Below, one piece after another: positions 27,823-33,653 of a stretch of 33,653 nucleotides of DNA. Numbering within the stretch: the first letter of the stretch is position 1; every line of letters begins with the position of its first letter. A program made the translations under genes and the position numbers. This DNA comes from JACDER01 sp036394915. GTDB taxonomy: Bacteria; Actinomycetota; Thermoleophilia; Gaiellales; Gaiellaceae. Location: positions 1 through 33,653 of the forward strand of contig DASWEE010000117.1 of the NCBI GenBank assembly GCA_036394915.1. The letters are read 5' to 3'. The notes beneath the pieces were generated by a model. That model was not told where the DNA came from. It searched no databases and saw nothing but the letters and a program-made list of their open reading frames with translations.

Positions 27823-29361
27823 ATGATCGAGACGCGCGTCCTCACAGGCGAGGACCTCGTCGTCGAGGACGTCTGGCGCGTTGCAGTCGAGCGTGCGCCG
27901 ATCGCGCTCGGTGACGTCGCCCGGGACAAGATGCAGGCGGCCCGGGAGCTCGTCGAGCGGGCCGTGTACGGGCTCCAGGAGCACACCTACGGCGTCAACA
28001 CCGGCTTCGGCCGCTTTCACTCGATCTCGATCCCCGAAGCGCACACCGAGGAGCTGCAGCTTCGGCTTCTCCGCAGCCACGCCTGCGGCGTGGGGGAGCC
28101 GTACCCGGACGAGATCGTTCGCGCGTCGATGCTGCTGCGCGCGAACGCGCTCGCCAACGGGCACTCCGGCGCGCGGATCGAGACCGTCGAGCTGCTGGTG
28201 GAATGCCTCAACCGCGGCGTCTTGCCCTTCGTCCCGAGCCGCGGCTCGGTGGGCGCCTCCGGAGATCTCGCTCCGCTCGCGCATCTGGCGCTGCCGCTGA
28301 TCGGCGAAGGGGAGGCATCGGTCGACGGCGATCGGCTGCCGGGGTCCGAGGCGCTCGCACGCGTCGGCCTCCAGCCGATCCGGCTCGAGGCGAAAGAAGG
28401 CCTCTCGCTGATCAACGGCACGCAGTTCATGGCCGCCTATGGGGCGCTCGGCCTCGTTCGGGCACGGCGGCTCTCGAGGATCGCCGACCTCTCGTGTGCG
28501 CTCTCCGTCGAGGCGCTACAGGGATCGCGGACGAGCTTCATGCCGCAGATCCACGCGCTCCGCCCGCTCAAGGGGCAGATCGACTCGGCTCGGAACATCT
28601 TTCGTCTGCTGGAGGACTCGGCGGTGATCGAGGCGCACCGCTGGTGCGACAAGGTGCAGGACGCCTACTCGCTGCGCTGCGCTCCTCAGGTTCACGGCGC
28701 CTCGCGCGACCTGATCGACTACGTCGACTACACCGTCTCGGTCGAGCTGAATGCGGCGACCGACAATCCGCTCGTGCTCGTCGAGGACGACCTGCTCGTC
28801 TCGAACGGCAACTTCCACGGGCAGTCGCTCGCGTTCGCGCTCGACGCCATGGCAATGGCGGTCGCGGAGCTCGCGAATATCTCCGAACGGCGGATCGAGC
28901 GGCTCGTCAACCCGCAGCTTTCGGACGGTCTGCCGGCTTTCCTCACCGGTGACGGCGGGCTCAATTCCGGCTTCATGATCCCGCAGTACGTGGCCGCTTC
29001 GCTCGTGAGCGAGAACAAGGTGCTCTGCCACCCGGCGTCCGTCGACTCGATCCCCACGAGCGCCGGGCAGGAGGACCACGTCTCGATGGGGAACGCGGCC
29101 GGATTGAAGGCATGGACCGTGCTCGCGAACGCCGAGCGGGCGCTCGCGATCGAGCTGCTCGCCGGGGCGCAGGCGATCGAGTTCCTCGCTCCTCTCCAGC
29201 CGGGTGTGGGAGGACGCGCGACGAGGTCGTTCGTGCGCGGGCTGTCGCCCCGGCTCGAAGACGACCGGCCGCTGGCGGCGGACATCGAGCTCGTCGCCGA
29301 GGCGATTCGCGACGGCTCCGCCCTGCGGGCGATCGAGGCCGAGGTGGGGGAGCTCCTGTGA
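27823..29361 (+). CDS. hutH: Histidine ammonia-lyase
   Basis: A 512-residue enzyme that turns histidine into urocanate and ammonia. The MIO prosthetic group forms from A145-S146-G147 in GSVGASGDLAPLAHLALPLI. Also present are YGVNTGFGRFHSI (active-site Tyr loop), GLSLINGTQFM, RCAPQVHGASRDLIDYV and ATDNPLV, all diagnostic for HutH. Length is normal. It begins the operon hutH - small membrane protein - hutU - hutI - GNAT, with 4-base overlaps at every junction, so equal translation is likely. No HutC- or HutP-like regulator is in the window. Confidence 0.97.
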   Translation: MIETRVLTGEDLVVEDVWRVAVERAPIALGDVARDKMQAARELVERAVYGLQEHTYGVNTGFGRFHSISIPEAHTEELQLRLLRSHACGVGEPYPDEIVRASMLLRANALANGHSGARIETVELLVECLNRGVLPFVPSRGSVGASGDLAPLAHLALPLIGEGEASVDGDRLPGSEALARVGLQPIRLEAKEGLSLINGTQFMAAYGALGLVRARRLSRIADLSCALSVEALQGSRTSFMPQIHALRPLKGQIDSARNIFRLLEDSAVIEAHRWCDKVQDAYSLRCAPQVHGASRDLIDYVDYTVSVELNAATDNPLVLVEDDLLVSNGNFHGQSLAFALDAMAMAVAELANISERRIERLVNPQLSDGLPAFLTGDGGLNSGFMIPQYVAASLVSENKVLCHPASVDSIPTSAGQEDHVSMGNAAGLKAWTVLANAERALAIELLAGAQAIEFLAPLQPGVGGRATRSFVRGLSPRLEDDRPLAADIELVAEAIRDGSALRAIEAEVGELL

Positions 29362-29567
29362 GACCGCTGAACGACATCCCCCGGCGCCCATTCCTGGGCA
29401 GTGCGATTTTCTACGGCGTCCTCTCGGGGGCGCTCGTCGCCGTCACGTGGGCAACGGGCGGCGGGGTCGTCCGCGGCGTGATCGTGGCCGTCGCCTTCTT
29501 CGTCATCGCCACGGGCTGGAGCTGGTGGAGATTCCGGCAGAAGATCGAGGCGCGAGACCGGCAATGA
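29358..29567 (+). CDS. Small two-helix membrane protein inside the hut operon
   Basis: A 69-residue protein: VRPLNDIPRRPFLGSAIFYG, then helix 1 (about 13-31), a GGGVVRG turn and helix 2 (about 39-57, VIVAVAFFVIATGWSWW), ending RFRQKIEARDRQ. Its GTG overlaps the hutH stop (GTGA) and its TGA overlaps the hutU ATG (ATGA), so it is firmly part of the operon. I do not recognise a family. Positive residues at both ends suggest an in-in hairpin. It could assist a transporter or tether enzymes; both are guesses. Confidence 0.7.
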   Translation: MRPLNDIPRRPFLGSAIFYGVLSGALVAVTWATGGGVVRGVIVAVAFFVIATGWSWWRFRQKIEARDRQ

Positions 29568-31273
29568 CGGCGACGGCGCTCGAGACCAGCGTCGAGGCGC
29601 TCTGCGGCGACCTGTCGTCGATCCGAGCTCCGCGGGGGACGGAGCTGAACGCGCGCTCGTGGTCGACCGAGGCTCCGTTGCGCATGCTCCTCAACAATCT
29701 CGATGCCGAGGTCGCCGAGCGGCCGGAGGAGCTGATCGTGTACGGGGGATCGGGCAAGGCGGCCCGCAATCACGAGGCGCTGCGCGCGCTCGTCCGCACG
29801 TTGCTCGAGCTCGGGGACGAGGAGACGCTGCTCGTTCAGAGCGGCAAGCCGGTCGGTGTGCTCCGGACGCACTCCGGCGCTCCGCGCGTCCTGATCGCGA
29901 ATTCGCTGCTCGTCCCGCGCTGGGCGACCTGGGAGGAGTTCCGCCGGCTCGAGGCCGAAGGGCTGACGATGTTCGGACAGATGACGGCGGGCAGCTGGAT
30001 CTACATCGGGACTCAGGGGATCCTCCAGGGCACCTACCAGACCTTCGCCGCGGCCGGCGAGAAGCACTTCGGCTCGGCCGATCTGAGCGGGAGGACGATT
30101 CTCACCGCCGGGCTGGGCGGGATGGGCGGCGCCCAGCCGCTCGCGGGGACGATGGCCGGCGCGGCGATCCTGTGCATCGAGGTCGATCCCGGGCGGATCG
30201 AGCGGCGCCTGGAGACCCGGTACCTGGACGAGGCGACGCAATCGCTCGACGATGCGCTCCGCCGTGTTCGAGAGGCGGCCGCCGAGCGGCGCCCGCTGTC
30301 GGTCGGGCTGCTGGGGAACGCTGCCGAGGTCGTACCCGAGCTCGCCGGGCGCGGCGAGCACTTCGATCTCGTAACCGACCAGACCGCGGCTCACGATCCG
30401 CTGAACGGCTACGTCCCGGTGGGGCTGTCGGTCGACGAGGCGGCTGCCCTGCGTTCTTCCGACCCCGACGAGTACCTGCGCCGCGCTGGCGCCTCGATCG
30501 CGCGTCATGTCGAAGGCCTGCTCGAGTACGTCCGGGCCGGCAGCTATGTTTTCGATTATGGCAACAACTTGAGAGGGGAGGCACGCGAGGCAGGAGTTGA
30601 GGAAGCATTCACATATCCGGGCTTTGTCCCGGCCTATATCAGGCCGCTCTTCTGCCGCGGAGTCGGCCCCTTCCGATGGGCGGCGCTCTCGGGCGATCCC
30701 GAGGACATCGCAGCGATCGACGCCACGCTGCGGGAGCTCTTCCCGGACGACGAGGCGCTGCAGCGCTGGCTCGAGCTGGCACCCGGGCGGGTGGCATTCC
30801 AGGGGCTGCCCGCGCGAATCTGCTGGCTCGGGCTTGGCGAGCGGGCCCGTGCGGGGCTTGCGATCAACGACCTCGTCCGCTCGGGAAGGGTGAAGGCGCC
30901 GGTCGTGATCGGCCGCGACCATCTCGACTCCGGCTCGGTCGCCTCGCCGTTCCGCGAGACCGAGGCGATGCGCGACGGCTCGGATGCGATTGCGGACTGG
31001 CCGATCCTCAACGCTCTCGTCAACGTCGCCGCCGGGGCGACGTGGGTGAGCGTCCACCACGGCGGAGGGGTCGGGATCGGCAACTCGATCCATGCGGGCA
31101 TGGTGGTCGTCGCCGACGGCACCGACGAGATGGCGGAGCGTCTGCAGCGGGTGCTGACGACGGACCCGGCGACCGGTGTCCTGCGCCACCTCGACGCGGG
31201 CTACGAGGAGGCGCGAGCCGCCGCCGACGAGCACGGGCTCGAGCCGCCGATGCCGGCGACCCCGGCCGAATGA
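29564..31273 (+). CDS. hutU: Urocanate hydratase (urocanase)
   Basis: A 569-residue protein that hydrates urocanate to imidazolonepropionate using tightly bound NAD. ELIVYGGSGKAARNHEAL, LLVQSGKPVGVLRTHSGAPR and MTAGSWIYIGTQGILQGTYQ are family blocks; TILTAGLGGMGGAQPLAG is the NAD site; IRPLFCRGVGPFRW carries the active-site Cys (about residue 364). HHGGGVGIGNSIHAGMVVVADG lies near the end. Length is normal. Both ends overlap neighbours by 4 bases. Confidence 0.97.
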   Translation: MTATALETSVEALCGDLSSIRAPRGTELNARSWSTEAPLRMLLNNLDAEVAERPEELIVYGGSGKAARNHEALRALVRTLLELGDEETLLVQSGKPVGVLRTHSGAPRVLIANSLLVPRWATWEEFRRLEAEGLTMFGQMTAGSWIYIGTQGILQGTYQTFAAAGEKHFGSADLSGRTILTAGLGGMGGAQPLAGTMAGAAILCIEVDPGRIERRLETRYLDEATQSLDDALRRVREAAAERRPLSVGLLGNAAEVVPELAGRGEHFDLVTDQTAAHDPLNGYVPVGLSVDEAAALRSSDPDEYLRRAGASIARHVEGLLEYVRAGSYVFDYGNNLRGEAREAGVEEAFTYPGFVPAYIRPLFCRGVGPFRWAALSGDPEDIAAIDATLRELFPDDEALQRWLELAPGRVAFQGLPARICWLGLGERARAGLAINDLVRSGRVKAPVVIGRDHLDSGSVASPFRETEAMRDGSDAIADWPILNALVNVAAGATWVSVHHGGGVGIGNSIHAGMVVVADGTDEMAERLQRVLTTDPATGVLRHLDAGYEEARAAADEHGLEPPMPATPAE

Positions 31274-32505
31274 CAGCGCCGCCGGCCGGCAGCCGGCTCC
31301 TGATCCGCGACCTGGAGCAGGTCGTCAGCCCCGCCGGGGTCGAGGCGCCCCTGCGCGGGCCGTCGCTCGGCGAGGTCGAGGTGACCACGGAGGGCTACGT
31401 CCTCGTCGAGGGTGGCGTCGTCGCAGCCGTGGGGCGGATGCGCGACCTCGCGCCGATCGGCGGCGAGGTCGAGGAGATCGACGGACGCGGCAAGTGCGCG
31501 ATTCCCGGTCTCGTCGACTGCCACACGCACGCGTGCTTCGCCGGCGACCGTGTCGAGGAGTTCTCGCTGCGCGCGGCCGGCGCGGGCTACGAAGAGCTGC
31601 ACGCGGCCGGAGGCGGGATCCTGTCCACGGTCCGGGCGACCCGGGAGGCGGGCGAGCAGGGGCTTCGCGAAGCCGTGCGGCGCCACCGGCAGTGGATGTT
31701 GCGCTTCGGGACGACCACCGCCGAGGCCAAGTCGGGCTACGGGCTCGACCACGACACGGAGCTCGCGTCGCTGCGCGCGATCCGGGCCGAAGGGGCGATT
31801 CCGACTTGGCTCGGCGCGCACGCAGTTCCGCCCGAGTTCGACGACGCCGACGCCTACCTCGACTTCGCGCTCGCGGAGGTGCTCCCGGGTGCGGCGCAGC
31901 TCGCGGAGGCGGCCGACGTCTTTCTCGAGCGAGGCGCCTTCGATACGGCGCAGGCGCGGCGGTACTTGGAGGCGTGCCGTGAGGCCGGGCTTGCCCTGCG
32001 CCTGCACGGCGACCAGTTCAGCGAGCTCGGTGCGATCCCGCTGGCAATCGAGCTCGGTGCGCGTTCGGTCGACCACCTGGAGGCGACGGGGGAGGAGGGG
32101 GTGCGGACGCTGGCGGAGAGCGACGTCGTCGGCGTGATGCTCCCGGCCAGCGCGCTGTTCCTGGGCCGCCCGATGCCGCCCGCGCGTGCGCTCATCGATG
32201 CCGGAGCGGCGATCGCGCTTGCGACCGACTTCAATCCCGGGAGCGCGTACTGCGAGAGTCTCCCGCTCGTCTGCTCGCTCGCGGCCACCCAGCTCGGAAT
32301 GAGCCCCGCTCAGACGCTCGCGGCGTGCACCGTCAACGCCGCCAATGTGCTGGGGCGGGCCGACCGGATCGGCCGTCTGGCGTCCGGCTTCGCAGCCGAC
32401 TGCGTCCTGCTCGACGCATCGGACTGGCGTCACCTCGCCTACCACCTGGGCGGGGACGTGGTCGCAACCGTGGTCAAGGACGGCCGGATCGTCTGGGAGC
32501 GATGA
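31270..32505 (+). CDS. hutI: Imidazolonepropionase
   Basis: A 411-residue amidohydrolase that opens imidazolone-5-propionate to N-formimino-glutamate. Metal ligands appear in order: HxH in LVDCHTHACFAGDR, His in LGAHAVPPEF, His in LRLHGDQFSELG and Asp in ALATDFNPGSAYCES. EAKSGYGLD binds the substrate. The product is then handled by FtcD, since no HutG or HutF is in the window. ATG overlaps the hutU stop by 4 bases. Confidence 0.96.
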   Translation: MTAPPAGSRLLIRDLEQVVSPAGVEAPLRGPSLGEVEVTTEGYVLVEGGVVAAVGRMRDLAPIGGEVEEIDGRGKCAIPGLVDCHTHACFAGDRVEEFSLRAAGAGYEELHAAGGGILSTVRATREAGEQGLREAVRRHRQWMLRFGTTTAEAKSGYGLDHDTELASLRAIRAEGAIPTWLGAHAVPPEFDDADAYLDFALAEVLPGAAQLAEAADVFLERGAFDTAQARRYLEACREAGLALRLHGDQFSELGAIPLAIELGARSVDHLEATGEEGVRTLAESDVVGVMLPASALFLGRPMPPARALIDAGAAIALATDFNPGSAYCESLPLVCSLAATQLGMSPAQTLAACTVNAANVLGRADRIGRLASGFAADCVLLDASDWRHLAYHLGGDVVATVVKDGRIVWER

Positions 32506-33008
32506 CAGGCGCCGAGGCGCAGGGGCAAAGCCGGCTCGAGCTCGTCGACGCCGTCTCGGACGCCGAGCTCGCCTCCGTCCGCGAGCTCTTCCAGGAGTAC
32601 GCCGGCTCGCTCGGCTTCGACCTCGGCTTTCAGGACTTCGAGCGCGAGCTGAGCGAGCTCCCCGGGGACTATGCGCCTCCACGAGGCCGGCTCGTTCTCG
32701 CCCGGATCGACAGAGCGGTCGCGGGCTGTGTGGCGGTACGACCTCTGAAAGGTGACTGCTGCGAGATGAAGCGCCTGTATGTCCGGCCCGCGTTCCGGGG
32801 AGCCGGCGCGGGGCGGGCGCTCGCGCAGGCGGCGCTCGACGCCGGTCGCGCCGCCGGTTATGCGCGCATGCGTCTCGACACCGTCCCGCAGATGGGCGAG
32901 GCCCGGAGGCTCTATCGCTCGCTCGGCTTCACCGAGATCGAGCCCTACCGCTTCAACCCGATTCCCGGCACGGCCTTCATGGAGATCGTGCTGGCGGATG
33001 GCCGCTGA
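32502..33008 (+). CDS. GNAT-family N-acetyltransferase
   Basis: A 168-residue protein, last gene of the hut operon, overlapping hutI by 4 bases. FEREL-ELPGDYAPPRGRLVLA is followed by CCEMKRLYVRPAFRGAGAGR (acetyl-CoA motif A, R/Q-x-x-G-x-G/A type), ALAQAALDAGRAAGYARMRL and EARRLYRSLGFTEIEPY (motif B). It transfers an acetyl group from acetyl-CoA; the acceptor is unknown. Its place suggests histidine, glutamate or another amine of the pathway, by inference only. Confidence 0.85.
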   Translation: MTGAEAQGQSRLELVDAVSDAELASVRELFQEYAGSLGFDLGFQDFERELSELPGDYAPPRGRLVLARIDRAVAGCVAVRPLKGDCCEMKRLYVRPAFRGAGAGRALAQAALDAGRAAGYARMRLDTVPQMGEARRLYRSLGFTEIEPYRFNPIPGTAFMEIVLADGR

Positions 33009-33019
33009 GCCGGCGGCGC

Positions 33020-33025
33020 TACGCT
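33020..33025 (+). promoter_or_regulatory. -10 box of the basic membrane protein gene
   Basis: TACGCT, 8 bases before the ATG at 33034, in line with the leaderless layout elsewhere in the window. Confidence 0.3.
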
Positions 33026-33033
33026 AGCTCCGG

Positions 33034-33516
33034 ATGCCTTCGAAGAAGCAGCGGCGGCGCCGGGCGAAAGAGCGGCGCCACGAGTACGAGTACGTCTACG
33101 TCGACGAGAAGGGGCAGGAGGTCGAGGTCGACCCGGCCGAGCTCGAAGCGGAGGCGCCGAAACCGCGCAAGCAGGGGACCGCGGCGAAAGCAAGCGCGAA
33201 ACAGCCGGCGGGTAAGAACGCCCGCGCGGGGATCCGGCCGGTGCCGGCGCCGAACTGGCGCCGCGTCGCGAAGCGCGGTGCGATCTTCGCGCCGTTCATG
33301 TTCCTGGCGATCTCGCTGCTCGGCCGCAACCTCACGTGGCAGGCGAAGATCATCGAGACGCTGTGGCTGCTGCTGCTCTTCGTCCCCTTCAGCTACCTGA
33401 TCGACCGGATGATGTACCGCCGCTATCTGCGCCAGATCGGGGAGGCGCCTCCTCGGCCGCAGCGGCCGGCGCGCAAGCCGAAGGAGAAAGCGAAAGCCTC
33501 GAACCGGGAGGACTAG
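33034..33516 (+). CDS. Basic membrane protein of unknown function
   Basis: A 160-residue protein. A very basic start (MPSKKQRRRRAKERRHEYEY) and a charged, disordered region to about residue 75 precede two hydrophobic segments, IFAPFMFLAISLL (about 87-99) and IIETLWLLLLFVPFSYLI (about 109-126), then a basic tail ending KAKASNRED. The arginine-rich ends probably stay in the cytoplasm. No family recognised. Its TAG stop shares the palindrome CTAG (33513-33516) with the stop of the converging cupin gene. Confidence 0.7.
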   Translation: MPSKKQRRRRAKERRHEYEYVYVDEKGQEVEVDPAELEAEAPKPRKQGTAAKASAKQPAGKNARAGIRPVPAPNWRRVAKRGAIFAPFMFLAISLLGRNLTWQAKIIETLWLLLLFVPFSYLIDRMMYRRYLRQIGEAPPRPQRPARKPKEKAKASNRED

Positions 33517-33653
33517 GCCCCGGCCTCGGCCTTCTCCTCGGCGCGGTAGTGGCCCGCGCCCGGCCACGGTGCAAGGAGCAGGAGGATGCGCGCGCCCTCC
33601 ACGCTTGCGACCGAGCGCCGCTCGTCGGGCTCGAATGTGACGAGTGTCCCCGG
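33513..33653 (-). CDS. Cupin-domain protein, C-terminal fragment
   Basis: The reverse strand from the window edge reads PGTLVTFEPDERRSVASVEG then ARILLLLAPWPGAGHYRAEE and a short tail to TAG. The PGTLVTFEPDERRSV strand-turn-strand and LLLLAPWPG ending are typical of the second half of small single-domain cupins. Only 46 residues are present; metal ligands lie outside, so no function is proposed. Confidence 0.7.
   Translation of the reverse strand, partial: PGTLVTFEPDERRSVASVEGARILLLLAPWPGAGHYRAEEKAEAGA

Noticed and set aside
29112..29357. 151-residue frame extending the small hut membrane protein upstream
   Set aside because: The extra part is an out-of-frame reading of hutH; the GTG in the 4-base overlap is the sensible start.

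Overview
High-GC, densely packed actinobacterial chromosome fragment. The mix of a DUF222/HNH protein, an archaeal-type aspartyl-tRNA synthetase, PadR/HAAS and ECF modules, VapBC, many alpha/beta-hydrolase-cyclase fusions and mostly leaderless genes suggests a Thermoleophilia-like lineage (Solirubrobacterales/Gaiellales). That placement is inferred from gene content only. No rRNA, CRISPR array, prophage or insertion sequence was seen.

Left part (1-12.4 kb): start of endonuclease IV; a frameshifted DUF222/HNH endonuclease gene; a ribbon-helix-helix protein with a non-standard start, coupled to an Mrp/NBP35-type ATPase; glutamyl-tRNA synthetase that is short between its two signature motifs; a stand-alone receiver protein; an M3-like metallopeptidase; tRNA-Glu(CTC); a PadR regulator with its HAAS-type membrane partner; a small charged protein; a formimidoyl-THF cyclodeaminase-like protein; an ECF sigma factor with a small helical protein; a secreted three-repeat cysteine protein; tRNA-Gln(CTG); a membrane protein; an AspRS carrying both residues typical of the non-discriminating form; and a VapBC pair.

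Middle (12.4-24.4 kb): a signalling and transport block. One large zinc-ribbon/cyclase/ATPase/TPR protein is followed, convergently, by a heterodimeric ABC exporter. Divergent from the exporter come four head-to-tail fusions of an alpha/beta-hydrolase domain to a class III nucleotide cyclase domain. Each gene overlaps the next, and the ribosome-binding site and start codon of the next gene lie inside the last codons of the previous one. Two of the four have lost the hydrolase nucleophile, and one has ACG where its siblings have ATG. This array is the most unusual thing in the window.

Right part (24.4-33.65 kb): an iron-sulfur uracil-DNA glycosylase, a methyltransferase, and histidine degradation. 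Glutamate formimidoyltransferase (ftcD) is followed, after a convergent MFS transporter, by hutH - small membrane protein - hutU - hutI - GNAT acetyltransferase, with every junction overlapping by 4 bases. With the cyclodeaminase-like gene at 7.5-8.0 kb this encodes histidine to glutamate with transfer of the formimino group to folate. A membrane protein and the end of a cupin gene close the window.

Across the window a TANNNT-like -10 hexamer sits 6-8 bases before the start codon of about a dozen genes, which points to widespread leaderless transcription and helped choose starts.
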